Positions 26,008 through 34,592 of a stretch of 64,000 nt of DNA are shown here, piece by piece. Where the stretch lies: assembly GCF_002504165.1 (NCBI RefSeq), contig NZ_CP021404.1, positions 2,604,001 to 2,668,000 of the forward strand, read 5' to 3'. Source of the stretch: Pacificitalea manganoxidans (GTDB taxonomy: Bacteria > Pseudomonadota > Alphaproteobacteria > Rhodobacterales > Rhodobacteraceae). Numbering within the stretch: the first letter of the stretch is position 1; each line of letters starts with the position of its first letter. Under the pieces are notes generated by a model, which was given only the letters and a program-made list of their open reading frames with translations, was not told the DNA's origin and ran no database searches. The position numbers and the translations under genes were made by a program.

Positions 26008-26684
26008 GCGCGGCGCTCCTTGCGGAAGAATTCGGAAATATCGCGGGCGATGCGATCCTGCGCCACCGGCTCGGGCAGCGCGGCGCGGGCGGCATCGACC
26101 AGATCGTCTGGCACCGTGCTGCTGCGATGGGCGATCAACCCCTCGATCACACCACGCCCAAATTCCGGATGCGGCTGAATAGTATAGACCCGGTCGCCAT
26201 AGACCAGCGCCGCATGGGCGCAGAAGTCATTGCTGGCGATGGTTTCAGCATCGGCCGGGCGTTCGACAACCTGATCCTGATGCCACGCGTTGAGGTGGAT
26301 TTGCGCGCCTTTGTAGTCATAGGCCCGCCGCCCGACGGACCAGCCGCCGGCGAATTTCTCCACCCGGCCACCCAAGGCCTGCGCGATGATCTGATGGCCA
26401 AAGCACACCCCGACCATCGGCTTGCCGCTGGCATAGATCGCGCGGATCGTGTCCTCCAGCGGGGGGATGAAAGGATGGTCCTCATAGGCGCCGTGACGGG
26501 AGCCGGTGATGAGCCAGCCATCGGCGGCGTCGGTGGAGGTCGGAAAGTCCATATCGACGACATTCCATGTGCGGAAGGTGAACCCCTGCCCGCCAAGAAG
26601 CCGTTCGAACATGTCGGAATAGTCCCCGTAATCCGGTTGGATCGGGTCCGGCGCATGGCCGGTCTGTAGAATGCCGATGAGCAT
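26004..26684 (-). CDS. Class I glutamine amidotransferase-like hydrolase
   Basis: A 226-residue GATase1 protein with the triad C94 (VGVCFGHQI), H172 and E174 (QPHPEF). It is unfused and sits between two gamma-glutamyl ligase genes. In the Puu pathway the comparable step is hydrolysis of the gamma-glutamyl bond by PuuD, also a class I amidotransferase-fold enzyme, so hydrolysis of a gamma-glutamyl intermediate is the likely job. The start MLIGILQTGH at 26684 fits the family better than the longer open frame upstream; an ATG four codons earlier is also possible. Confidence 0.82.
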   Translation of the reverse strand: MLIGILQTGHAPDPIQPDYGDYSDMFERLLGGQGFTFRTWNVVDMDFPTSTDAADGWLITGSRHGAYEDHPFIPPLEDTIRAIYASGKPMVGVCFGHQIIAQALGGRVEKFAGGWSVGRRAYDYKGAQIHLNAWHQDQVVERPADAETIASNDFCAHAALVYGDRVYTIQPHPEFGRGVIEGLIAHRSSTVPDDLVDAARAALPEPVAQDRIARDISEFFRKERRA

Positions 26685-26788
26685 GGAAACCTGCATAGTT
26701 GGTCGCAAGGACACTATCAGAGGGTCGGTCACGGACAAGGGGGGCTGGCGCGACATGGGCGGCGCCCTGCCCCGTCGCCAAGGCCCCG

Positions 26789-28111
26789 TCAGACGGTTTC
26801 GAGATAGGGCGCCATCCGGTATTCCGGGGCCAGCGCGGCAAGTTTCGCCTGTTCCTGCCGTTTGGTGCGCACGAGGTTCTCGATCAACAGCGGTTCGAAG
26901 ATTGCGGCGATCTGCGGCGAGGTCGCGAAAAGCTCGATCGCGGTGGCCCAATCCGCCGCCATGCCGGGCTGCGTGCCAGCCAGATCGTAGGCATTGCCCT
27001 GCACCGGGTCGGGCGCGGGGCGCTCTGCCTCGATCCCGCTCAGCGCAGCGCCAAGGATCGCGGCCAGCAGCAGATAGGGATTGATGTCGCCCCCGGCCAC
27101 GCGATGTTCGATCCGGCGCGCGGCAGGCGGGCCGCCGGGCACGCGCAATGCGACGGTGCGGTTCTCATAGCCCCAACTGGCGTTGACGGGCGCGTGGCTG
27201 CCGGGGGTAAGCCGGTCGTAGCTGTTAAGATGCGGCGCAAGGATCAGCGAAGAGCCGGGCAACGCCTCAAGACAACCGGCGATGGCGTGGCGCAACAACG
27301 GCGTGCCTTCGGCCCCGCCATTATCGAACACGTTCCGTCCCTCCGCATCGAGCACCGAGAAATGCACATGCAGCCCGTTGCCGGGTTCGTTCGACCATGG
27401 CTTCGCCATGAAACTGGCGACCATGCCATGCGCGCGAGCGACGCCCTTGACCAGTTGCTTGAACAGCCACGCATCGTCGGCGGCGCGCATGGCCTCGTCA
27501 TGCAGCAGATTGACCTCGAACTGACCGATCCCGCTTTCCGAAATCGCAGCTTGCGCCGGGATGCCCATCGCCTCCGCCCCGTCATAGAGATCGGTGAAGA
27601 ACGCATCGAAGGCGTCGAGCGTGCGGATCGACAGGATCGCATTGCCGCGCAGCCGCGCGCCGGTCAGCGGCGAACGTGGCGGGCGCAGGCGCTTGCCGCT
27701 GTCGTCGATCAGGTAAAATTCCAGCTCCGTCGCGGCCATCACCCGCCAGCCGCGCGCCGCGTAGCGATCCAGCACCCGGGCCAGTGCCGCACGCGGATCC
27801 CCCGCAAAGGGCACCCCGCCCGACATCATGGTCATCGGCACCAGCGCCGAGGGCGTCGCCAGCCACGGCATCGGCACCGCGCCGCGTTCCGTCGGGTGGC
27901 AGGTGCCGTCGGCATCGCCGGTTTCAAACACCAGCGGGCTGTCTTCGATATCGGCCCCCCAGATATCGACGTTGAGCGCGGAAAGCGGCATGCGGACACT
28001 GCCCGCACCCAGCTTATCCGCATAGCCCGCAGGCATACGTTTGCCCCGCGGCTGACCGTTCAGATCGGCAATCGCCACGCGGATCGTGCGCGCATCGGCG
28101 GGGATGGTCAT
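26789..28111 (-). CDS. Glutamine synthetase family ligase, PuuA-like (second copy)
   Basis: A 440-residue GlnA-fold ligase that is clearly diverged from the copy at 24637-26007. Motifs: VAIADLNGQPRGKRMP, ATELEFYL, GQFEVNLLHD, NGLHVHFSV and NASWGYENRTVALRVPGG. The YENRT segment replaces GRDNRTT of the other copy, suggesting a different substrate rather than a recent duplication. It follows the permease genes by 24 bp. It likely glutamylates an amine imported by the adjacent transporter. Confidence 0.86.
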   Translation of the reverse strand: MTIPADARTIRVAIADLNGQPRGKRMPAGYADKLGAGSVRMPLSALNVDIWGADIEDSPLVFETGDADGTCHPTERGAVPMPWLATPSALVPMTMMSGGVPFAGDPRAALARVLDRYAARGWRVMAATELEFYLIDDSGKRLRPPRSPLTGARLRGNAILSIRTLDAFDAFFTDLYDGAEAMGIPAQAAISESGIGQFEVNLLHDEAMRAADDAWLFKQLVKGVARAHGMVASFMAKPWSNEPGNGLHVHFSVLDAEGRNVFDNGGAEGTPLLRHAIAGCLEALPGSSLILAPHLNSYDRLTPGSHAPVNASWGYENRTVALRVPGGPPAARRIEHRVAGGDINPYLLLAAILGAALSGIEAERPAPDPVQGNAYDLAGTQPGMAADWATAIELFATSPQIAAIFEPLLIENLVRTKRQEQAKLAALAPEYRMAPYLETV

Positions 28112-28135
28112 GGGGTCACCTGCGTTGAAACGGTG

Positions 28136-28978
28136 TCATCGAATGATCTGCGGACGAATGCGCAGACGCGGGCGGCGCTCCTGCGGCAGGTGCCGGTTCA
28201 GCCGCCGGTTCACCGCACCGAACACACCGATCACCACCAGCGTCAGCAGGACGAAATAGCCCGCCGCGATGGGGTATGGCACGAACGGGTTGAAGGTCTT
28301 GTCCGCGAAATAAGACGCATAGTAAAGCGCGTCGCCTTTCTGCTTCCATGCCGGAAAGCCGGAGAAAAACACCAGCGCTGTGGCATGGAACAGGAATATC
28401 GCCTCGTTGGTGTAGCTGGGCCATGCCAGCCGCAGCATCGTGGGCCATGTCACCCGGCGAAATTTGGACCAGCCGGTCAGCCCGTAGGCATCCGCCGCTT
28501 CCAGATCGCCGCGCGGCACGGTGCGCAGCGCACCGTAGAAAATCTCGGCGGAATAGGCGGAGGTGTTGAGAAACAGCACGATGAGCGCCCCGGCCCATGC
28601 GCGCGTCAGCCAACTGGTCTCAGCGGTCAGCACGGTAAAGCCAAGGTTCAGGCTCAACCCGTCGCGCGGCAGCAGGGTGAAAAGCTCATAGGCCAGAAAG
28701 AACTGGATAAAGAGAGGCGAGCCCCGAAACAGAAAGATGAACCACCCCGCAGGCCGCCGCAGCATCCAGATGGGAGAGTTCTTTGCCAGCGCCAGCCCCG
28801 TGGCGAGGAAGAACCCCGCGATGAGCGCCAGCACCCCGAAATAGACGTTCCAGATCATGCCGGAGCCGATCAGCGTCACCTGCTCGCACAGGGTGATCTC
28901 AGTCCCGCGGGGCAGCAGGCGTTCGCCCAGCCCGAGGGAACGCAAGGCATAGGCGGATATGGTCTCGACGCAGCTCAT
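28136..28978 (-). CDS. Polar amino acid ABC transporter permease (HisM/ArtM type)
   Basis: A 280-residue inner-membrane permease of the His/Arg/Lys/Orn family with about five spans. The FRGSPLFIQFFLAYELF segment and the coupling loop LEAADAYGLTGWSKFRRVTWPTMLR are characteristic. A longer open frame exists, but the ATG at 28978 overlaps the partner permease stop (ATGA) and is preferred. It pairs with the gene upstream as a heterodimeric channel. Confidence 0.92.
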   Translation of the reverse strand: MSCVETISAYALRSLGLGERLLPRGTEITLCEQVTLIGSGMIWNVYFGVLALIAGFFLATGLALAKNSPIWMLRRPAGWFIFLFRGSPLFIQFFLAYELFTLLPRDGLSLNLGFTVLTAETSWLTRAWAGALIVLFLNTSAYSAEIFYGALRTVPRGDLEAADAYGLTGWSKFRRVTWPTMLRLAWPSYTNEAIFLFHATALVFFSGFPAWKQKGDALYYASYFADKTFNPFVPYPIAAGYFVLLTLVVIGVFGAVNRRLNRHLPQERRPRLRIRPQIIR

Positions 28979-29850
28979 GTCCGGCGCATCTCCTCTCCGG
29001 CCATCGTGGCCTGACCGTGGCTCAGTCGGCGGGTCAGCCGGGCCAGAGCCACTTCGGAAACGCGGGTCATCAGCAGGTAGAAGATCAAGAGCGCGATGAA
29101 ATACCAAAGCCGCCAGTCAGGGTGCGGATAGGCATAGGCGCGGGTCTTCGACGCGCCCAGTTCCTTGGCCCAGTAGACCACATCCTCGACGCCCAGCAGA
29201 AACAGAAGCGGGGTCGCCTTGATCAGGATCAGCCACAGGTTCGACAGACCGGGCAGCGCGTAGATCCACATCTGCGGGACCATCACCCGCCGGAACGCCT
29301 GCGCATGGGTCATGCCATAGGCCTCGGCGGTTTCCATCTGCGCCCGCGGCACGGCCTGCATGGCGCCGTAAAGCACGTTGGAGGCGAACGCCCCGAACAC
29401 GATCGCAAAGGTCACGACCGCCAGCGCAAAGCCGTAAACCTCGTGCCAGACCTGCGGCGTGGAGGAGAGCGGCAGCTTTGCCGCGCTGCACACGACGAAT
29501 TCGGCGCCGTCGCGAATGGGCCGGTCCCAATCAGGGCATTTGACCTGATGGCGCAGCCACTCCAGCGCTTGGTCCAGCGCGATCACGAAAAACAGGAAAA
29601 ACAGGATATCGGGCACGCCGCGCACCATCGCGGTATAGGTCTTACCCAACCAGCGCAGCGGCGCGAACCGCGCCCGCGACGCCATCGCCCCGGCAAAACC
29701 GAAGGCCAGCGACACCGGCGCGGTGATGGCCAGCAGCAGCAGCACGGTGCCGAAACTGGTGTAGAACGCCATATGGGTTCCGGTGGTCAGGTAACAGGAC
29801 CACCAGGCAAAACCGGCAAGCGTATCTGGGTCGGTGCAATAGGCGAACAT
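28975..29850 (-). CDS. Polar amino acid ABC transporter permease (HisQ/ArtQ type)
   Basis: A 291-residue permease. MVRGVPDILFFLFFV and METAEAYGMTHAQAFRRVMVPQMWIYALPGL are the typical HisQ-family motifs. Compared with HisQ (about 230 residues) it has a periplasmic insertion near residues 110-140 rich in charged residues and two cysteines (VKCPDWDRP, VVCSAAK). Coupled to the next permease by a four-base overlap. Separated from the binding-protein gene by a strong GC hairpin. Confidence 0.92.
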   Translation of the reverse strand: MFAYCTDPDTLAGFAWWSCYLTTGTHMAFYTSFGTVLLLLAITAPVSLAFGFAGAMASRARFAPLRWLGKTYTAMVRGVPDILFFLFFVIALDQALEWLRHQVKCPDWDRPIRDGAEFVVCSAAKLPLSSTPQVWHEVYGFALAVVTFAIVFGAFASNVLYGAMQAVPRAQMETAEAYGMTHAQAFRRVMVPQMWIYALPGLSNLWLILIKATPLLFLLGVEDVVYWAKELGASKTRAYAYPHPDWRLWYFIALLIFYLLMTRVSEVALARLTRRLSHGQATMAGEEMRRT

Positions 29851-29863
29851 GGCGCGCGAGGCC

Positions 29864-29889
29864 GGGCCGGGACGTCGCCGCCCCGGCCC
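29864..29889 (-). terminator. GC hairpin between binding-protein and permease genes
   Basis: GGGCCGGG (29864-29871) pairs perfectly with CCCGGCCC (29882-29889) around a 10-base loop. There is no U-tract. On the minus strand it lies just after the binding-protein stop and before the permease start. Such hairpins usually protect the upstream mRNA and lower expression of the downstream genes, giving more binding protein than membrane subunits. Confidence 0.6.
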
Positions 29890-29898
29890 GTGCTCAGA

Positions 29899-30627
29899 TC
29901 ACTCGAAGGTCTTGGCGTCGTCGCCGAACCATTTGAGGATCATCTCGTTTAGCGTGCCGTCTTCCTTCATGGAGGTGATGGCGACGTTGAACTTCTCTTC
30001 CAGTTCATCGTCGGATTTGCGCAGGCCGATGCCGATGCCCTCGCCGAGCGGCACGTCGTCGCCGACAAAGACCAGCTCACCGCCCGATTCCTCGACCGCC
30101 GGTGCAAGGAAATCCTTATCCGCGAAGACCGCGTCGGCCTCGCCATTGCGCACGGCGGCCAGCGTTTCGTCGGGGGTCGCGAATTCCAGCAGGGTCGCGC
30201 CGGTTTCGGCGACGTGGCCCGCCTGAATGGTGTTGGTCTGCGCGGCGACGATGCCGCCTTCGACATCCGCATCCTCGGACAGTGCCGCATAGGCCGATGC
30301 TGCGGGCGGGAAGTAGTTCTGCGTGAAGTCGATGATTTCCTTACGCTCCGCGACGATCGACATCCCCGCAAGAATGGTGTCGTAGTTGCCGGAGGTCAGG
30401 TTGGGGATGATGCTGTCCCAGTCGTTGGTGACCCATTCGCAGGTCAGTTCGGCGCGCTTGCACAGCTCATCGCCCACTTCGCGCTCGAAGCCGTCGACCT
30501 CGCCGCTTTCATTGATCATGTTATACGGAGGGTAGGCGCCCTCGGTGCCCATGCGGACGACGTCCTGCGCTTGGGCGGCTGTGGTGCCAAGTGCCAGAAC
30601 GGCCGCGGCGAGATGTGTGATCTTCAT
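29899..30627 (-). CDS. Periplasmic amino-acid/amine-binding protein (SBP_bac_3)
   Basis: A 242-residue protein with a signal peptide cut after AAQA. The family 3 solute-binding signature GTEGAYPPYNMINESGEVDGFEREVGDEL begins near residue 27, and VTNDWDSIIPNLTSGNYD follows, as in lysine/arginine/ornithine and opine-binding proteins. GGGAG precedes the ATG. It presents the ligand to the HisQ/HisM-type permeases. The ligand is likely a cationic amino acid or amine, which fits the amine-catabolic enzymes downstream. Confidence 0.92.
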   Translation of the reverse strand: MKITHLAAAVLALGTTAAQAQDVVRMGTEGAYPPYNMINESGEVDGFEREVGDELCKRAELTCEWVTNDWDSIIPNLTSGNYDTILAGMSIVAERKEIIDFTQNYFPPAASAYAALSEDADVEGGIVAAQTNTIQAGHVAETGATLLEFATPDETLAAVRNGEADAVFADKDFLAPAVEESGGELVFVGDDVPLGEGIGIGLRKSDDELEEKFNVAITSMKEDGTLNEMILKWFGDDAKTFE

Positions 30628-30691
30628 GTGATATCTCCCGGTTGGGTGGTCGAAAGCCGGCGTGGTCCGCCGGACGTTGTGACGGTCCCGC

Positions 30692-31543
30692 CTAGTTGGC
30701 GGTGGCCGACAGAAACTGTTTGAGCCGGTCGGTCTGCGGCGCGCCGAACAGCCGCTCGGGCGGGCCTTCCTCGGCGATCAGACCTTTGTGCAGGAACACG
30801 ACGTGATCGGACACGTCCGCGGCCAGCCGCATGTCGTGGGTGACGATCAGCATGGTGCGGCCCTCTTCGGCCAGCGCCTTGATGACCCGCACGACCTCTT
30901 GTTCCAGTTCAGGATCGAGCGCGGAGGTCGGCTCATCGAACAAAAGCGCCTGCGGTTGCATCGCCAGCGCCCGCGCGATTGCGGCCCGCTGCTGCTGACC
31001 GCCAGAAAGTTGCGCAGGGTAGGCGTCGGCCTTGTCGCCGATCCCGACCTTGGCCAGAAGCTCATGCGCCATCGGCTCCACTTCGGCGCGCGGGCGGCCC
31101 AGCACCGTCACCGGCGCTTCCATCACGTTTTGCAGGATCGACATATGCGCCCACAGATTGAACTGCTGGAACACCATCGACAGGTTCGTGCGGATGCGGG
31201 TGACTTGGGCGTGGTCCGCAGGCCGCCGCGACATGGCAGATCCCTTCCAGCGGACCGGCTCACCGTTAAACACCACCTCGCCGGACTGGCTGTCTTCCAG
31301 CAGATTGGCGCAGCGCAGAAGCGTTGACTTGCCAGACCCGGAGGAGCCGATCAGCGACACGACCTGTCCCCGCCGCGCGGCGAGGGACACGCCCTTGAGC
31401 ACTTCCAACGGGCCATAGGCCTTATGGATGTCGCGCAATTCGATCACCGGCGTCTGAGACGCGGGTGAACTTTGGGCGGGATCTGTAACCGCGGCTGCGG
31501 CAGGGGTGTCAGGCAAGGGGCACCGGCATTTGAGAACCGTCAC
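30692..31543 (-). CDS. Polar amino acid ABC transporter ATP-binding protein (HisP type)
   Basis: A 283-residue ATPase: Walker A IGSSGSGKST at 65-74, QLSGGQQQRAAIARAL, Walker B ALLFDEPTSALDPE, and HDMRLAADVSDHVVFLHKG, all as in HisP/GlnQ. The first 32 residues are low in complexity and the GTG at 31543 has no clear ribosome site, so the true start may be nearer residue 33 (GTG at 31447). It is the first gene of the nine-gene transport and gamma-glutamylation operon. Confidence 0.92.
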   Translation of the reverse strand: MTVLKCRCPLPDTPAAAAVTDPAQSSPASQTPVIELRDIHKAYGPLEVLKGVSLAARRGQVVSLIGSSGSGKSTLLRCANLLEDSQSGEVVFNGEPVRWKGSAMSRRPADHAQVTRIRTNLSMVFQQFNLWAHMSILQNVMEAPVTVLGRPRAEVEPMAHELLAKVGIGDKADAYPAQLSGGQQQRAAIARALAMQPQALLFDEPTSALDPELEQEVVRVIKALAEEGRTMLIVTHDMRLAADVSDHVVFLHKGLIAEEGPPERLFGAPQTDRLKQFLSATAN

Positions 31544-31567
31544 AAGGGCTGTCAGGGGAATTTAGGG

Positions 31568-31579
31568 CGCAAATTTGCG
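31568..31579. promoter_or_regulatory. Operator-like palindrome upstream of the amine operon
   Basis: CGCAAATTTGCG is a perfect 12-bp palindrome 25 bp before the GTG start of the first operon gene. Its position would overlap or closely follow the promoter, as for a repressor site. No dedicated regulator gene is adjacent. Confidence 0.4.
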
Positions 31580-31731
31580 ACGGATGCAACAGGGGCGGGC
31601 TGGATGACCCTAGGGCATGTCGCAACGGCCTTTTTGCAAGGCACCGTCCCGGTCCGGCTTGGACCGGGTCGGCAGGCAAACCGGAGGCGCGCGATCAGCG
31701 GTGCGTCGCGCCCGCCGACATCGGGGCGAAA

Positions 31732-32178
31732 TCAGCGCTTCCGCCGTTTTTCGATTTTCATGCGCGCCGTATTGCTATCCACATCCTCAACCCCAAGGAG
31801 CGACGCCACGAGCCGCAGCAGCGCATCTTCCTGTTGATCGCGCGAACCATCGGCCAGCACGACCTCCCATAGTGCTTCGACGACGCCGATCCGCTGCGCA
31901 TAAGGCACGCTGTCCTTGATCGCGCGGGTAAAGCGGACGGTATCGGGGGCTTCGGCCTCCAGCGCTTCGGCTTCGCTGCGCAGGCTGCGCGCCTCGGCCG
32001 GATTGAGCCGGTAGCGCGTGGCAAGAATCCGGTCGATCCGCTCCATCTCGATCTGGGCGTAATCGTCATCGGAGCGGGCGATGCGCACCAGCAGGGCAGC
32101 CAGCGCCAGCTGACTGTCGAGATCCGCCATCGGCGCGGGGTCGGGCTGGGTCAGCCGCTTGAGAAAATCACCTATCAT
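31732..32178 (-). CDS. TerB-family protein
   Basis: A 148-residue helical protein with the TerB-like pattern LDSQLALAALLVRIARSDDDYAQIEMERIDRIL and later EALWEVVLADGSRDQQEDALLRLVASLLGV, the paired acidic helices that bind metal ions in TerB. The C-terminus is strongly basic (KIEKRRKR). TerB relatives occur widely and are linked to tellurite or envelope stress, but single-gene versions like this have no settled function. The start MIGDFLKRL at 32178 was chosen over an upstream ATG because it matches the length of similar proteins. Confidence 0.85.
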   Translation of the reverse strand: MIGDFLKRLTQPDPAPMADLDSQLALAALLVRIARSDDDYAQIEMERIDRILATRYRLNPAEARSLRSEAEALEAEAPDTVRFTRAIKDSVPYAQRIGVVEALWEVVLADGSRDQQEDALLRLVASLLGVEDVDSNTARMKIEKRRKR

Positions 32179-32318
32179 GCCCCGGATATAGGGCCGCGAC
32201 GAAGCCAAGGCAACGCGCCCGGCGGCGTATAAACCGCAGACGGTCGTCGCGGCACATCCGGCGCAGGGTGGCGCGCCCTGTCACGGCAGAAGCGGCGGAA
32301 TGACCTGAGATGAGCGTA

Positions 32319-32336
32319 TCTGTTACGCGTAACAGA
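32319..32336. promoter_or_regulatory. Perfect 18-bp palindrome
   Basis: TCTGTTACGCGTAACAGA reads the same on both strands. It lies 141 bp upstream of the TerB-family gene and downstream of the AraC gene. It lacks a T-run on either side, so it is a better candidate for a dimeric repressor or activator site than for a terminator. Confidence 0.45.
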
Positions 32337-32457
32337 AACGTGGTGCAAAAAATCGAACGGGGTGCCGATTAGATAAAGGCAACCTGCTTATCCACCAAAG
32401 AAGCGCCAGCATCAGCACCCAATTCTTTCGTCCTGAAGGTCGGCTATGCGGACGAAG

Positions 32458-33267
32458 CTACCGTTCACGTGCTGCGTCCGAGCGGCTCTTCATCGCCTGA
32501 TAGGGCGTCTGACCGCAGACCGTTCTGAACGCCTCGATAAAGGACGAGACATCGCTGTAGCCGACGGCATAGGCGGTCTCCGTCACGCTTGATCCTGCCG
32601 CGAGATGGGCCAGAGCCGCCTGCACCCGTAAATGCAGCCGCCATGTGCCGAACGAGAGGCCGGTCTCGGACTTGAAAAGGCGCGCCGCCGTTCGCTCGCT
32701 GAGGGCCGCCTCGGCCGCAAGGACCGCGAGTGTCCCGGAGCGCGCAGGATCTGTCAGCAGTTGGTCCGTCAGCCGGCGTAACCTGTCGCCTCGCGGAATG
32801 GGCAGAACCAGATCGAAGGTCGACAAAGCCGAAAGACAATCTTTCAGGACCTCGACCATCCGCTTCTCGGCGGGCGTGTTTGGCCCTGTCTCGCCGAACG
32901 CGCTTACGGCGATCAGCAGCGCGTCAGACAGGCGATCGACCGACACGGCGCAGGTGGAGATAGGCGCCATGTCCCAGTGGTCGACGTCAATATAGCAGGT
33001 CGTAAGCCAGAATGGTGTGCGCGACAGAATTCGGTGCCGAGTCCCAGGCGCTACCCATACACCCCGCTGGGGCGGGATGACGTAACGGGCCGCGTCGGTT
33101 TCCACTAACAGGGCGCCCTCGCTGACGTGGAGAAGCTGAAGGCGGCGGTGGCTGTGCCAGGGTCCGGAGATTCTGGCGTGACGATCCGACAGAACGAACA
33201 GGGCCGCCCCGACGCGATCTGGGTCGATCAGTTGCCGATTTGGCGGGATCACCGTATTTTTTGTCAT
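32458..33267 (-). CDS. AraC-family transcriptional regulator
   Basis: A 269-residue regulator with an N-terminal cupin-like sensing domain (HSHRRLQLLHVSEGALLVET, then PPQRGVWVAPGTRH) and a C-terminal AraC HTH pair (LAVLAAEAALSERTAARLFKSETGLSF, then VTETAYAVGYSDVSSFIEAFRTVCGQTP). The ATG at 33267 was preferred because it leaves a short divergent promoter region of 66 bp before the reductase gene. The pair is probably regulator plus target. Codon usage looks a little less GC-biased than the neighbours. Confidence 0.9.
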   Translation of the reverse strand: MTKNTVIPPNRQLIDPDRVGAALFVLSDRHARISGPWHSHRRLQLLHVSEGALLVETDAARYVIPPQRGVWVAPGTRHRILSRTPFWLTTCYIDVDHWDMAPISTCAVSVDRLSDALLIAVSAFGETGPNTPAEKRMVEVLKDCLSALSTFDLVLPIPRGDRLRRLTDQLLTDPARSGTLAVLAAEAALSERTAARLFKSETGLSFGTWRLHLRVQAALAHLAAGSSVTETAYAVGYSDVSSFIEAFRTVCGQTPYQAMKSRSDAARER

Positions 33268-33333
33268 CTTGCGGCGAGTATGCACGGCGTGCCGCCGATA
33301 TGTCCATAACATCCAACAGCAAGGAGACTGGAC

Positions 33334-33924
33334 ATGCAGATCGCGATACTGGGCACAGGCAACATGGGCGCACCCTTGGCCCGCATTCTCAAGGGTGCCG
33401 GGCACGACGTTGCGTCTTTCGGCAGCAAGGACGACCCGTCAGGTGGCCTGGTCACGGCGGACTTCGTCGTGCTTGCTCTGAAATACGAGCAGGCCCTCGC
33501 GGTAGCGGCGCAACCCCGCGTCGCAAACGCACTGGCTGGCAAGACCGTGATCGACATTACGAACCCGCTCGCGCCGGATTTCATGAGCCTCACGGTTGGT
33601 CACAAGACCTCCGGGGCCGAAGAGATCGCTCGCGCTCTGCCACAGTCGCAGGTGGTGAAGGCCTTCAACACGATCTTCGCCTCAGTGCTGGCGGATCATG
33701 CCGATGGCAAGACCTGCACGCTGCCGGTCTTCGTCGCCGGCGACGACCCGGCGGCCGTGGACGCCGTGGTGGCACTTGTGCAGGAAATGAAGTTGACGGC
33801 TATAAACGCGGGGAGCTTGTCGAACGCCCGCTATCTGGAGCCCATGACCGAAATGATGATCCAGTTCGGCTACAGCCTCGGGCACGGAGACCGGGTCGGA
33901 TTCACCCTCTCCGAGGCCGCTTAG
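33334..33924 (+). CDS. F420/NADP reductase-like NAD(P)-binding protein
   Basis: A 196-residue single Rossmann domain starting MQIAILGTGNMGAPLARIL (GTGNMG at 7-12). The following ADFVVLALKYEQA and KAFNTIFASVLAD match the NADPH-dependent F420 reductase-like family (F420_oxidored, PF03807), which in non-F420 organisms acts on other substrates with NADP. AAGGAG precedes the ATG. It is divergent from the AraC gene. The substrate is unknown. Confidence 0.86.
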   Translation: MQIAILGTGNMGAPLARILKGAGHDVASFGSKDDPSGGLVTADFVVLALKYEQALAVAAQPRVANALAGKTVIDITNPLAPDFMSLTVGHKTSGAEEIARALPQSQVVKAFNTIFASVLADHADGKTCTLPVFVAGDDPAAVDAVVALVQEMKLTAINAGSLSNARYLEPMTEMMIQFGYSLGHGDRVGFTLSEAA

Positions 33925-34343
33925 GATCCCACGGCTCTGACCCGACCCGGACAGGTCCGGCGGTTGGGTCAGGGCTCCGGTGACAAAGAGGGCCCGAGCC
34001 GACATTGCGCATCGACACTCCGAAACGCTTCTCTGCGCCAAAAGTGCGTCTGCTCAGGTTCTTCCGCGCAGCGCCGACGAGGCCGCCGATCCGCAACGCG
34101 GACAGTGCATTCCGGTCGGCTATATGAGCCCCTCCCGGAAGCGTCGCGCGTGCATCTCGCTCGGCATCCGCTTCCGAATGGCAGGGCTCATTTTGCTAAC
34201 TGAGCAATGTTGACCCGGCATATGTCCGCGATGAAAAAAGCTAGAAAAATCGCGCAAATGCGGCCAGATGCAGGAAAGCTGAGCCAAGTCAGCGCCTTGC
34301 ACCATCAGCTGCTTCTTCTCGTGGATAAGCGGTAAGGGAATAA
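33925..34343. other. 419-bp region without a recognised gene, hairpin at its start
   Basis: It begins with a hairpin after the reductase stop: CTGACCC (33937-33943) pairs with GGGTCAG (33966-33972), with an inner CCGGAC/GTCCGG stem, perhaps ending that transcript. The rest is less GC-rich, with AT-rich stretches near 34190-34340 and a CGCGAT/ATCGCG inverted repeat at 34227-34254. Short frames give no recognisable protein. It abuts the Arg tRNA gene, a common island border. Confidence 0.5.
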
Positions 34344-34420
<77 letters not shown>

Positions 34421-34592
34421 CGCGTGGCGGTGTCATAGCGAAGAGCCCCCTCCCCTGCAATCGGAAATTGGGCCACGTTCCCGCGCGATGGCGTGGGGTC
34501 AGCGCAGGGGGGCAAGACTGTGTGACGGCGGCGGAGGAGGTAGCAATCCAGAACCGCGATGCCTGCGCCGGGCGCGGCGCGGATGGGGGAAA

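Noticed and set aside
24544-26178. Long plus-strand open frame opposite the ligase and oxidase genes
   Set aside because: It is antisense to intact glutamine synthetase-like and amidotransferase genes and matches no protein family.
26699-29014. A 771-residue plus-strand open frame
   Set aside because: It spans several good minus-strand genes with all their motifs; its own sequence is rich in Arg, His and Gln, as is usual for antisense frames of GC-rich genes.
34120-34305. A 61-residue minus-strand frame beside tRNA-Arg that could be a transposase remnant
   Set aside because: No catalytic motif or inverted repeats could be identified, so it was left as unassigned sequence.
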